Assembly: GCF_025869345.1 (NCBI RefSeq)
Contig: NZ_JAOZVW010000075.1
Coordinates: 1-38,626, forward strand
Length of the DNA stretch: 38,626 bases
Source: Sphingopyxis sp.
GTDB taxonomy: Bacteria; Pseudomonadota; Alphaproteobacteria; Sphingomonadales; Sphingomonadaceae
Direction: 5' to 3'
Shown here: piece by piece, positions 8,362 through 16,757 of the stretch
Numbering within the stretch: position 1 is the stretch's first letter
Layout: every line of letters starts with the position of its first letter
Program-made: the position numbers and the translations under genes
The notes under the pieces: generated by a model
Told to the model about the DNA's origin: nothing
What the model saw: the letters and a program-made list of their open reading frames with translations, nothing else
Databases searched by the model: none

Positions 8362-10839
8362 TCATTTTGCCGCGGGCGGACAAGCCAGATTTTCACCGAC
8401 CGCTTCGACATTCGTATTCACCAGCGTCAGCGCCAGCCCCTTGTCGCCCGCGATCGTCACCGGGGCATCGACATGCCCGAGATCGGCGCCCGCGTCGGCG
8501 AAGCAGCGCAGCGGAACCTTGATCGTCGCCACCTTGCCTGCGGGCGCCGCCGCGACGAGCGCGGTCAGATCGAAGGCCCTGCCGCCGAACGCCAGCGTCG
8601 CCGGACCCGCCGCATCGATCCGCCAGTCGATCCTGAGCGCGAAGCTGTTGCCCAACTGCCGCGTCATATCGGCGGGCGGACCCGCGAGGCGGAAGGAAGC
8701 CGGCCCCGTCCAGACGAAGCTCTTGCCATCCTCCTGCGCCGCGACGTCGACCGAGCGCGCGCTGAGCAGGCCGTAACTGCTGTCGACCGGCGCCGATTCG
8801 ACCTGCCGCGAGCCGCCGGCGTCGATGATCGAGAGCAGCCACGGCGCGCGGGCGCGGCCGCCCGAGAAGAAATTGGTGACATTGAGCATCGCCACTATGT
8901 CGACCCCGAGGTTTTCGGAAAGGTGCGGCACGGTCTTCCGGTCGGCATAGGTAAGGCCATAGCCGACCGCGAACTCGGGCTTTTCGATCGGCGAGCGCGC
9001 GTCGGCGGGCCAGGCAAAGGGCAGCGTGCCGGTGAAGTCGCGCGCCGCCTTGCCGTCCCGCTGCGCGACCAGCACGTCGGCGATGCCCGCGCCCTGCGAC
9101 CCGGGCAGCCACGCCGCGACGAAAGCGTCGGCGGCGTTGATTTCGGGATTGGTGAACAAGGGCCGCCCCGACAGAAAGACCGCGACGACCGGAATCCCCC
9201 CCGCCTTCAGTTTCTTGAGGACGGCAAGATCCTTCGCTTCGGCGGGCTGATAGTCGAGCGTCGGGACGTCGCCCTGAAATTCGGCATAGGGACGCTCGCC
9301 GAAGACGACGACCGCGACGTCGGGCTTTTCCACATAGGCACCGCCCGCCGACAGCGTCGCGGTCCCGCCCGCGTCGCGCACCGCCCGGTCCATCGCTTCC
9401 CAGATCGTCTGGCCGTTCGGGAAATCGGCGTGGGTGACGTCGGTGCCCTGCCAGCTGATCGTCCAGCCGCCCGCCTGCATCGCCATGTCGTCGGCGCCGG
9501 GACCGGTGACGAGCACGCGCGCGCCGGGCCGGATCGGCAGGACGCCGCCGTTGTTCTTCAGGAGAACGAGCGATTTCGCGACCGCCTCGCGCGCGATCGC
9601 CAGATGCTCGGGCGCGCCGACCGCCGAAACGTCGCCGCGGTCGACATGCCGGGCGTCGAACAGGCCGAGCTTATATTTCACGCGCAGGATGCGCCGCACC
9701 GCATCGTCGAGCCGCGCCGCCGTGATGCGCCCGTCCTTCGCCTCGGCGAGCGTCGAAGCGTAGAGCCCCTTCCAGCTGTCGGGCGCCATGATCATGTCGA
9801 GCCCCGCCATGATCGTTTGCGGGCAATCGGTGACGCTGCATCCCGCGACCTGGCCGTGGCCGTTCCAGTCGCCGACCACGAAGCCCTGAAAACCCATGCG
9901 GCCCTTGAGCGCGTCGGTGAGCAGCCCCTTGTTGCCGTGGTTCTTGACCCCGTTCCAGCTCGAAAAGCTCGCCATCACGGTCAGCGCGCCGGCGTCGATC
10001 GCCGCGGGATAGCCCTGCGCATGCTTCGCGATCAGTTCCGCCTCGCCGATCCGGGCGTCGCCCTGATCCTTGCCCTCGAAAGTGCCGCCATCGGCGAGGA
10101 AATGCTTCGCGGTCGCGGCGACATGCGTGCCGTCGACCGGCCGCCCGGCGACGAGCGGCCCCTGCAGCCCGAGCACCATCGCCTTCGCATAATCGGCGAC
10201 GAGCTTCGGGTCGGACGAATAGCCTTCGTAGCTGCGACCCCAGCGCAGGTCCTGCGGCACCGCGAGCGTCGGGGCGAAGGTCCATTCGATGCCGCTGCCC
10301 GCGATCTCGGCGGCGGTGACTTGGCCGATGCGCCGGATCAGTTCGGGATCGTGCGCGGCGCCGAGGCCGATATTGTGCGGGAACAGCGTCGCGCCGGGGA
10401 CATTATTGTGGCCGTGAACGGCGTCGACGCCGAAGATGATCGGGATCGCGACGCCATTGGCCTGCGGTTTCAGCGACACGGCGCGGAATGCGCCGACCAG
10501 CTTCGCCCAATCCGCCGCGCTCGACCGCTCGTTCCCGTTCGGCCCGCTGTTGCCGCCCGCGAGGATCGAGCCGAGCGGCCAGGTTTCGAGATCCTCGGGC
10601 GTGATCGCGCTGATGTCGGCCTGGATGAGCTGGCCGACCTTCTGCTCGATCGTCATGTGCGCGATCAGCGCGTCGATCCGCGCTTCGGTCGCGGCATCGG
10701 TGATCGCGGCGGGGCTGTTCGCTTCCGGCCAGCGATCGGGATGGACCGTCGCCGAACCCGGCGCGGGGCTGTCCGCCATCGCCATGCCAGCGCTTCCCGC
10801 CAGCAGCAGCGCCATCGCCAAAGCCATCGCCTTCCGCAT
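8362..10839 (-). CDS. Exported glycoside hydrolase family 3 beta-glucosidase / exo-glucanase
   Basis: 825 residues. It releases glucose from the non-reducing ends of beta-glucans or oligosaccharides. The start MRKAMALAMALLLAGSAGMA is a signal peptide, and GGGAGAG lies just before its ATG. The open frame runs 25 codons further upstream, but that part is not signal-like. The (beta/alpha)8 domain covers ~50-400; KHFLADGG and the nucleophile motif VVGDWNGHGQV (Asp324) are visible. The alpha/beta sandwich domain follows, with the likely acid/base region VVFGERPYAEFQGD. The last ~150 residues resemble the Exop_C carbohydrate-binding-like domain of Pseudoalteromonas ExoP, which suggests an exo-1,3/1,4-beta-glucanase. 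A LacI-type operator lies 28 bases upstream. The next gene is a FucP permease. It is probably periplasmic. Confidence 0.93.
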   Translation of the reverse strand: MRKAMALAMALLLAGSAGMAMADSPAPGSATVHPDRWPEANSPAAITDAATEARIDALIAHMTIEQKVGQLIQADISAITPEDLETWPLGSILAGGNSGPNGNERSSAADWAKLVGAFRAVSLKPQANGVAIPIIFGVDAVHGHNNVPGATLFPHNIGLGAAHDPELIRRIGQVTAAEIAGSGIEWTFAPTLAVPQDLRWGRSYEGYSSDPKLVADYAKAMVLGLQGPLVAGRPVDGTHVAATAKHFLADGGTFEGKDQGDARIGEAELIAKHAQGYPAAIDAGALTVMASFSSWNGVKNHGNKGLLTDALKGRMGFQGFVVGDWNGHGQVAGCSVTDCPQTIMAGLDMIMAPDSWKGLYASTLAEAKDGRITAARLDDAVRRILRVKYKLGLFDARHVDRGDVSAVGAPEHLAIAREAVAKSLVLLKNNGGVLPIRPGARVLVTGPGADDMAMQAGGWTISWQGTDVTHADFPNGQTIWEAMDRAVRDAGGTATLSAGGAYVEKPDVAVVVFGERPYAEFQGDVPTLDYQPAEAKDLAVLKKLKAGGIPVVAVFLSGRPLFTNPEINAADAFVAAWLPGSQGAGIADVLVAQRDGKAARDFTGTLPFAWPADARSPIEKPEFAVGYGLTYADRKTVPHLSENLGVDIVAMLNVTNFFSGGRARAPWLLSIIDAGGSRQVESAPVDSSYGLLSARSVDVAAQEDGKSFVWTGPASFRLAGPPADMTRQLGNSFALRIDWRIDAAGPATLAFGGRAFDLTALVAAAPAGKVATIKVPLRCFADAGADLGHVDAPVTIAGDKGLALTLVNTNVEAVGENLACPPAAK

Positions 10840-10858
10840 CGTCTCTCCCATCCTCGAT

Positions 10859-10864
10859 ATCATA
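10859..10864 (-). promoter_or_regulatory. Possible -10 element of the GH3 gene
   Basis: Reads TATGAT on the minus strand, immediately downstream of the operator at 10867-10880. There is no good -35 at the standard distance. A repressor bound at the operator would block this promoter. Confidence 0.4.
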
Positions 10865-10866
10865 CT

Positions 10867-10880
10867 TGTGAACGTTATCA
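10867..10880. promoter_or_regulatory. LacI-family operator in front of the GH3 gene
   Basis: TGTGAACGTTATCA; on the other strand TGATAACGTTCACA. It fits the pattern TGnnAACGTTnnCA exactly. The central CG is typical of LacI-family sites. Three more copies of the pattern lie in front of the TonB receptor and the SapC trio, and a LacI-type gene sits in the same locus. Confidence 0.75.
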
Positions 10881-10936
10881 ATTTTTCTCTCGCACAGCCC
10901 CTGCGCGAAATCAAGCATCCTGTTGGGTGGGCGGAC

Positions 10937-12136
10937 TCAGGCGGTGCGCGGCATGGTGGCGAGAAGCAGCACCGCCGCGGCCGCCAGCGCCGCGAGGAGC
11001 AGGAACAGCGCGTCGAAGCCGAAGCCGGGGACGAGCGAAATGGTGAGCCACGGCATGATCAGCGAAGGGATGGTGTTGGTGAGGTTGAAGATGCCGAGGT
11101 CGCGCCCGCGACGGTCGGGGCGCGGCAGGACACGCAGCGTCTGCCCGGCGTGAAGCGACAGAAAGGCGGTCGTCGCGATCCCGAAGACCAGATAGGCGGC
11201 CTTCGCCGATGCGGGATCGGCGGCGAGCGCCATGCCGATCAGCCCCGCGCAGGTCAGCACCGCCGCGGCGGCGAGCGGCACGAAGGGGCGGCCGTGGCGG
11301 TCGGCCCAGCGCCCGGCGAGCAGCGCGACCGGCACCGCGATGGTCAGCGCGAGGCTGAAGATTCGCGCCTTCTCATGGTCGCCCATCGCCGGGTCGATCG
11401 ACCGGAACCAGAAATAGAGATAGGCGAAAAGCGCCGCCTCGGCGATCTGGATCAGCAGCCGCGCCAGCCACATGCGGACGGCCGGGCGCGCAACGGGGCG
11501 CTCGGGGCGGGGCTCGACCGCCATCAGTTCGGGAAAGGCGCGTGGGCGGCCGAAGAACAGCGCGGGCAGGATCGCCGCCGCGACGAGCAGCGCGATCGCC
11601 GTCACGCGCTGCTCCATCGATACGAGGCCGGGCAGGGTGACGAGCGCGCCCGACCAGGCGCCGAGCGCGGGCGAGAAGGCGAGGAGGCCGCCGAGCAGCC
11701 CCTTCTGCGCGTCGGGAACGGCGTCGCCTGCCCAGGCCGACAGCGGCCCGAGAATCATGTTGAGCGCAAGCTGCCACGCGAGCAGCAAGGCGAGCAGCGT
11801 CGCCACGTCCTGCGCGTGCGGCACCGCGAGCAGCAGCGCGATGGTGAGGATCAGCCCCGCCAGCACCCACGGACGCCGGCTTTGCGTGCGATCGCTGAGC
11901 CAGCCGAAGAGCAGCCCGCCCGCGCTCGCCGCGAGCGCGCCGAAGAAGGTCAGATAGCCGAGCCAGCGCACGTCGTCGGCGCCCGCGAGGTCGGCCATGC
12001 GCGCGGGAAGCAGCAGGGTCAGGAAGGGCACATAGGCGATTGCGCCGCCCGCGGCGGCGAGCGCGTAGAGCAGCAGGAAGCGCACCGACTGGCGGCGCGG
12101 CGGCGCGGCACCGTGAGCCAATGGGTCGTCAGTCAC
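10937..12136 (-). CDS. MFS transporter, probable oligosaccharide or glycoside importer
   Basis: 399 residues, about 12 hydrophobic segments. The cytoplasmic loop FGWLSDRTQSRRPWVL after the second helix is the classic MFS loop motif. The next loop-like motif is LLAGRWADRHGRPF in the second half. The overall look recalls the GPH/sucrose-type branch, but the subfamily is not certain. Its ATG overlaps the stop of the upstream LacI-type gene by 8 bases (ATGACTGA), so the two are translationally coupled. It probably imports the glycoside whose breakdown the repressor controls. It ends 97 bases before the GH3 gene, which has its own operator. Confidence 0.85.
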   Translation of the reverse strand: MTDDPLAHGAAPPRRQSVRFLLLYALAAAGGAIAYVPFLTLLLPARMADLAGADDVRWLGYLTFFGALAASAGGLLFGWLSDRTQSRRPWVLAGLILTIALLLAVPHAQDVATLLALLLAWQLALNMILGPLSAWAGDAVPDAQKGLLGGLLAFSPALGAWSGALVTLPGLVSMEQRVTAIALLVAAAILPALFFGRPRAFPELMAVEPRPERPVARPAVRMWLARLLIQIAEAALFAYLYFWFRSIDPAMGDHEKARIFSLALTIAVPVALLAGRWADRHGRPFVPLAAAAVLTCAGLIGMALAADPASAKAAYLVFGIATTAFLSLHAGQTLRVLPRPDRRGRDLGIFNLTNTIPSLIMPWLTISLVPGFGFDALFLLLAALAAAAVLLLATMPRTA

Positions 12137-13184
12137 CGGGGGGCGGCGCCGTCGATCCGCGCTCGATCAGGCTGCCGCTGACCACCGTCGGCACCTTGGG
12201 CAATTTCTCGCCGCGCTGCGCCGCGATGATCAGTTCTACCGCGCGCGCGACCGTCGCCGCCACCGGCTGGTCGACCGCGGTCAGCGGCGGCTGAGCGAAA
12301 TGGACGATCGGCGTATTGTCGAAGCTGACCAGCGACAGGTCGCGCGGCACGTCGAGCCCGCGCTCGCGCGCGACCTCCAGCGTCGCGAGCGACATCTGGT
12401 CGTTGCTCGCGATGATCGCGCTCGGCGGGGCCGCGCCCTCGAGCAGGCGCCGCGCCGCCGCCTCGCCCGAGGCAAAACTGAAATCGCCCTCGGCGAGCAG
12501 CCCCTCGACCGGCAGCCCCGCCGCCGCCATCTCGGACTTCCAGCCGTCGATGCGCCAGTGGCTGAGGTCATATTCGACCGACCCCGAAATGAAGCCGATG
12601 CGCCGGTGGCCGAGCCCGATCAGGTGCCGCGTCGCACGCGCCGCCGCTCCTTCGTCGTCCATCGTCAGCGCGATCCCCGCCTCGCCGCCGTGCGAGCCGA
12701 TGCGCGCGAAGGGAATCTTCTGCGCATGGAGCAGGCCCACGATCAGCGGATTGTCCGAATGCGGTGGGGTCAATATCACCCCGTCGGGCTGAAGCGCCGC
12801 GATCGTCGCGCGCAGTTCGCGCTCGACATGGTCGGTGTGCGTGTCGACCAGCTCGAAGATCATCCGATAGCCATATTCGGCGCATTTCAACATGCCGCCG
12901 AACAGCATCTGGTCGACCCAGTCGGTGCCCTGCCGCGCTTTCCAGTCGGCGATCGTGCGTTCGCGGTCGTTGATCGCGAGGATCAGATAGGATCGCGACC
13001 CGCTCATCCGCTGCGCCGCGATCGACGGGACATAGCCCAATTTGTCGATCGACGCCTGCACGCGCTCCTTCATTTCGGGGCGGACATTCGGCTCGTTGTT
13101 GATGACGCGGCTGACCGTCTGCAGCGACACCCCAGCATCGGCCGCCACATGCTTGATCGTCACCGATTGCCGCCGGCGCCCCAT
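12129..13184 (-). CDS. LacI-family transcriptional repressor of the sugar locus
   Basis: 351 residues, normal for the family. The N-terminal HTH (residues ~8-30, TIKHVAADAGVSLQTVSRV) is followed by the hinge region and a periplasmic-binding-protein-like sensor domain that should bind a sugar. Recognition-helix residues SLQTVS resemble those of LacI (SYQTVS). The usual hinge leucine is a methionine (AAQRMSGSRS). The gene overlaps the MFS gene after it. Four pseudo-palindromes centred on AACGTT lie before the receptor, the SapC trio and the GH3 gene; this is the only LacI-type gene in the window, so it is the natural candidate to bind them. I saw no such site before its own start, so autoregulation is not evident. 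Confidence 0.93.
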   Translation of the reverse strand: MGRRRQSVTIKHVAADAGVSLQTVSRVINNEPNVRPEMKERVQASIDKLGYVPSIAAQRMSGSRSYLILAINDRERTIADWKARQGTDWVDQMLFGGMLKCAEYGYRMIFELVDTHTDHVERELRATIAALQPDGVILTPPHSDNPLIVGLLHAQKIPFARIGSHGGEAGIALTMDDEGAAARATRHLIGLGHRRIGFISGSVEYDLSHWRIDGWKSEMAAAGLPVEGLLAEGDFSFASGEAAARRLLEGAAPPSAIIASNDQMSLATLEVARERGLDVPRDLSLVSFDNTPIVHFAQPPLTAVDQPVAATVARAVELIIAAQRGEKLPKVPTVVSGSLIERGSTAPPPGD

Positions 13185-13288
13185 CAGTCCGTTCCGTTCC
13201 CCACAACTTCACATCGCGCCCTGCTAGCGCCGCCACCGCCGCATTGCCAGATACGAACCCGCTCGATTCCCATCTTTTTCATGGCTGG

Positions 13289-14788
13289 TCAGGCGGCTTG
13301 CGGTGCCGCTGCGCCGCAATAGCGCGCGACATAGGCGTGATGCTCGGGCAAGGTCGCGGCGGTGCGCGCGGTGCTGTCGCGCAAGCCCGCCATGAAGCGA
13401 TCGAGCTCGTCGGGCGACAATTTCTCGGCGATCGGATGCCAGCTTTGCGGCTCGATCCCCTGCCCCATCATCACCTGCACCCAGCTATTCTCGCCGAACA
13501 ATTCCTCATTCTTGCGGAACACCCGGCCGGTTTCGCGGAACAGTTCGATCTTCTGCTGCAGGCTGTCGGGGATCGGCATCGCGGCGACATGGCGCCAGAA
13601 GGGGCTGTCGCGGCGCTCGGTCGCCTTATAGTGCAGGATCACGAAGTCGCGGATCTGCTCGATGTCGCGGCGCTGCTGCTCGTTGAACTCGATCGCGTCA
13701 CGCTCGCTCACCCGGCCGTTGGGCATCAGGCGGATGAAGCGCAGGATCGCGCGCTGGATCAGATGCACCGTCGTCGCCTCGAGCGGCTCGACGAAGCCGC
13801 CGGCGAGCCCGACCGCGACGCAGTTGCGGACCCATTGCCGGCGCCGCGCCCCGCCGCGGAACTTGATGTCGATCGGCTCGACCAGCGGCTCGCCGAGCGA
13901 CGACAGCAGGCGGTCGAGCGCCGCGTCGCGCGACAGATAGCGGCTCGAATAGACGATCCCCGCGCCCATCCGGTGCTGGAGCGGAATGCGCCATTGCCAG
14001 CCCGCATCGTGCGCGATCGCGCGCGTATAGGGCATCGGCGGCCCCTGGTGCTTCGACTGGAGCGCGACCGCGCTGTCGTTGGGCAGCCAATGGCCCCAGT
14101 CCTCGAACCCCGCGTGGAGCGCGCCGTCGATCAGCAGGCCGCGAAAACCGGTGCAGTCGACGAACATGTCGCCCTCGACGCGCCGCTCGCCGTCGAGCAG
14201 CAGCGCGGCGATATTGCCGCTCTCGCCGTCGAGTTCGACCTTCTCGATCTTGCCCTCGACGCGCTTTGCCCCATCGGCCTCGGCGAGCCCGCGCAGGAAG
14301 CGGCCATAGAGCGTCGCGTCGACATGATAGGCATAATTCATCCGCTCTTCGGGCAGATGCGCGAACTTGCCCTGCAGCCCGGCGACGAGTTCGAGGCAAT
14401 AATCGTCATAGCTGTGCGGATAGCCCGCGGCGCGCGCGCGCAGCCAGAAATGCTGGAAGCCCGCCGACCAGTGATCCTTGCCGCTGAGGCCGAAGCTGTG
14501 GAAATAGCTGTCCCCGTCCTGTTTCCAATTGTCGAACAATATGCCCAGTTTGAAGGTCGCCTGCGCTGCGCGCATGAAATCGGGCTCGGGAATCCCGAGG
14601 ATGCGGTTGAAATTGACGAGCGGCGGGATCGTCGATTCGCCGACCCCGATGGTGCCGATCTGCTCCGATTCGACGAGCGTCAGATCGACCGTCGCCCCCA
14701 TCGTCCGCGCGATCGCCGCCGCCATCATCCAGCCCGCGGTCCCGCCCCCGGCGATCACGATACGGCGAAGCTGCTTGCCCTCGGTCAT
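13289..14788 (-). CDS. Flavin-dependent tryptophan-halogenase-family protein
   Basis: 499 residues, the standard length. The FAD-binding motif GGGTAGW is at residues 14-20. The catalytic lysine is at residue 80 in ATFKLGILFDNW. The WxWxIP motif reads WQWRIP at 264-269. So the key halogenase residues are all intact. Enzymes of this family use reduced FAD, chloride or bromide and oxygen to halogenate indole-like rings. Members encoded beside TonB receptors in Xanthomonas and Brevundimonas relatives have been shown to act on small indoles, but their natural substrate is unknown. The ATG overlaps the cupin stop as ATGA, so translation is coupled. No flavin reductase is encoded nearby. The open frame extends far upstream into the cupin gene, and that part is not used. 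Confidence 0.93.
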   Translation of the reverse strand: MTEGKQLRRIVIAGGGTAGWMMAAAIARTMGATVDLTLVESEQIGTIGVGESTIPPLVNFNRILGIPEPDFMRAAQATFKLGILFDNWKQDGDSYFHSFGLSGKDHWSAGFQHFWLRARAAGYPHSYDDYCLELVAGLQGKFAHLPEERMNYAYHVDATLYGRFLRGLAEADGAKRVEGKIEKVELDGESGNIAALLLDGERRVEGDMFVDCTGFRGLLIDGALHAGFEDWGHWLPNDSAVALQSKHQGPPMPYTRAIAHDAGWQWRIPLQHRMGAGIVYSSRYLSRDAALDRLLSSLGEPLVEPIDIKFRGGARRRQWVRNCVAVGLAGGFVEPLEATTVHLIQRAILRFIRLMPNGRVSERDAIEFNEQQRRDIEQIRDFVILHYKATERRDSPFWRHVAAMPIPDSLQQKIELFRETGRVFRKNEELFGENSWVQVMMGQGIEPQSWHPIAEKLSPDELDRFMAGLRDSTARTAATLPEHHAYVARYCGAAAPQAA

Positions 14789-15813
14789 CTGCTCAACGTC
14801 CTTAGTAGAAAGGCGCGCAACCGCCCCGCACTCTCCAAAGTGAGAGGAGCGAGAATGCCGCGTGCCGGCGGAGGAATATGGTCGGTCGCCCGGCCGTCGT
14901 TGTCGAAGACATAATGGTCGAACAGGTCGCGCCAGATCGCCTTGTCCGCGGGCGCCATGTCGCGGATCGCGAGGATCGCGTGGTTGAGCGCTTCCTGCGG
15001 CTGGCCGAACCAGGCCGGGGTGCGGCGCCACCAGTAATTGACCAATATGTTGAAGTCGGCGAGCGCCTCGACATGGTGCCACCACATCGAGGGGATGAAG
15101 ATCGCGTCGCCGGGTTCGAGCTCCGCCGTCTGCGCGTGCGCCATCGCCTCCGCGAAGCGCGGATAAGCGGCAAGGTCGGGCGCGGCGAAATCGACCATGC
15201 TGACGGTGCGGCCGGCGGGGGTATTGTCGATCGGCCCCAGATAGAGGTTGCGGAACTGATCGGGCGGAAACAGCGTGAAGCGGCGGCGCCCCGCCGCGCA
15301 GCAGGCGAGATTGTCGGGATAGTCGTTGTGCGCGGCGATCCGCGTCCGCGTCCCGATCCAGATGCTCTTGAGCGGATCGCGCGCGCCGAGATCGATCGGG
15401 TTCGCGGCGTCGAGCCCGTCGAAATGCGTCGGAATGTCGATCGAGGCGAGATAGACGGTGCGGATGTCGCCCAGCTCCTCGCCCTTCGCCAGCCCCGCGA
15501 AGATGTCGGCGAGCTTTCCGGTGCCCGTGCGGAAATTCATCGCCATGTCGGCGTCGTAGAACAATCGCCCGTCGTGTCCCGGCGGGCCGATCGAGACCTT
15601 GAACGCGCGGTCGCGGGCATGACCCAGCAAATGGCGCCGCGCCGCCTCCGCCGAGGCCTTGCCCGCGGCGACGAGCGGCCAGCCCGCGACGAGCCCGCGC
15701 AGCACGAAGGGTTCGCACGCACCGTCCAGCAGCGCATCGAGCCCCGTGTCCCGCCATTCGCGTTCGGGCACGCGCGCGGCGCGGGCGTCGATCGGGGCGT
15801 CCCGCTCAGCCAT
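14785..15813 (-). CDS. Cupin-like (JmjC/cupin_8) domain protein
   Basis: 342 residues. It belongs to the cupin_8/JmjC-like group, whose members are often iron and 2-oxoglutarate dependent hydroxylases. A possible metal-binding HxD is at residues 162-164 (AAHNDYPDN), and the distal histidine is in PSMWWHHVEAL (246/247). The central FPPDQFRNLYLGP segment is typical. No signal peptide. It starts inside the end of the SapC gene (8-base overlap) and ends by overlapping the halogenase start (ATGA), so all three should be made together. The target of a hydroxylation is unknown. Proteins of this type are regularly found in sphingomonad and Caulobacter TonB-receptor loci. Confidence 0.88.
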   Translation of the reverse strand: MAERDAPIDARAARVPEREWRDTGLDALLDGACEPFVLRGLVAGWPLVAAGKASAEAARRHLLGHARDRAFKVSIGPPGHDGRLFYDADMAMNFRTGTGKLADIFAGLAKGEELGDIRTVYLASIDIPTHFDGLDAANPIDLGARDPLKSIWIGTRTRIAAHNDYPDNLACCAAGRRRFTLFPPDQFRNLYLGPIDNTPAGRTVSMVDFAAPDLAAYPRFAEAMAHAQTAELEPGDAIFIPSMWWHHVEALADFNILVNYWWRRTPAWFGQPQEALNHAILAIRDMAPADKAIWRDLFDHYVFDNDGRATDHIPPPARGILAPLTLESAGRLRAFLLRTLSR

Positions 15814-16525
15814 CGCGCCGCCTGCGGTTCTTGCGCCGCGCGAGTTCCGCGAGCTGCGACAGCGAGGCGAGCGCCATGAAGATCGGCATCAGATGCCCCG
15901 CCGCGTGCAGCGCGCCAAGCGCATCGGCATCGAGCGCGCGCAGCCGCGCCTCGTCGATGATGTGAAAGCCGACGAGCGAATGGAGCGATCCGTCGCCCAG
16001 CGTCACCTCGAAGGTGAAAGGTTCGAGCAGGTCATGCCCGGCGAGCGCGTCGAAGAAGGCGCCGCTCTCGCGATAGCCTTCGTCGAGTTCGCCGAGCTTT
16101 TCGGCGATGCCTTCGAGGAAGGGCGTCGCGAGGCCGTTCGCGTCGAACAGCCGCACGCCGTCGTCTCCCTCTGCGATGCGCGGGTGCGCAAGATCGACAT
16201 GCACCTGCCCCGGCCCCTCGCCGTTCGCCGCCCGGCCGATCAGGAAAGGCTGGATCGCCAGCGACAGCGGCCGATAGCCCGCGTCCCAGCTCGCGCCGTC
16301 GAGAAAGAGATTTTCGCCCGTCTCGAACCCCAGCAGGGCGACCGCGAAAAAGCGCCCCTGCCCCGCCTCGCGCCGGAAGAGGATCGGGAAATCGGCCTGC
16401 ACGCGGCGAAATTCGGACGGCACGATCAGCGTCGCCATCACCCCGTCGCCCCATTCCGTCCCCGCGTCGGCGCGGACGCGAAGGTCGCGGTGGCTGTTGG
16501 TGTCGAGAGGGGCGTGGCTGGTCAT
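15806..16525 (-). CDS. SapC-family protein
   Basis: 239 residues. The N terminus TNSHRDLRVRADAGTEWGD and the following VPSEFRRVQADFPILFRRE are typical of the SapC family, named after a surface-layer-associated gene but of unknown biochemical function. No signal peptide or membrane helix is visible. The chosen ATG (MTSHAPLD) fits the family start and has AAAGGA just upstream; the frame is open 14 codons further up, where a LacI-type operator overlaps the earlier ATG. It overlaps the cupin gene by 8 bases and heads the SapC-cupin-halogenase operon downstream of the TonB receptor. Confidence 0.88.
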   Translation of the reverse strand: MTSHAPLDTNSHRDLRVRADAGTEWGDGVMATLIVPSEFRRVQADFPILFRREAGQGRFFAVALLGFETGENLFLDGASWDAGYRPLSLAIQPFLIGRAANGEGPGQVHVDLAHPRIAEGDDGVRLFDANGLATPFLEGIAEKLGELDEGYRESGAFFDALAGHDLLEPFTFEVTLGDGSLHSLVGFHIIDEARLRALDADALGALHAAGHLMPIFMALASLSQLAELARRKNRRRRDG

Positions 16526-16567
16526 CCGATCCTTTGTCTCCCGTTCGGCAGCGGCCGTTTTCGCCAT

Positions 16568-16581
16568 TGGGAACGTTCCTA
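16568..16581. promoter_or_regulatory. LacI-family operator in front of the SapC-cupin-halogenase operon
   Basis: TGGGAACGTTCCTA, with a perfect 10-base palindrome GGAACGTTCC at its core (16570-16579). It shares TGnnAACGTT with the other three sites. It lies 43 bases upstream of the SapC start, so the trio probably has its own repressed promoter, although I see no clear -35/-10. Confidence 0.65.
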
Positions 16582-16647
16582 CGCCACCCGCCCCCGCCCG
16601 TCACGCAAAAGAGCCGCGCCCCGAGCAGGATGACACCAATTGAAATC

Positions 16648-16728
16648 GTCATTGCGAGGAGCGAAGCGACGCGGCAATCCAGAGCTTGCGTAAACCGCTC
16701 TGGATTGCTTCGCTGCGCTCGCAATGAC
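16648..16728. repeat. Long imperfect palindrome between receptor and SapC gene
   Basis: The arms begin GTCATTGCGAGGAGCGAAGC and end GCTTCGCTGCGCTCGCAATGAC, with inner arms AATCCAGAG / CTCTGGATT around a short loop. This is the common dispersed intergenic palindrome type of sphingomonads and other alphaproteobacteria. Lying 30 bases after the receptor stop, it could end or stabilise the receptor mRNA and let the SapC trio be expressed at a different level. Confidence 0.7.
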
Positions 16729-16757
16729 GAAGTGGGTCAATGTAACGCCATCAGACT

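Noticed and set aside
8473-11046. Long plus-strand frame opposite the GH3 gene, and a similar one at 16836-19817 opposite the receptor
   Set aside because: Arg-rich, low-complexity products typical of antisense frames; the genes on the minus strand are clear family members.
13185-13288. Operator upstream of the LacI gene itself
   Set aside because: GGGGAACGGAACGG is present, but there is no AACGTT palindrome, so autoregulation is not supported.
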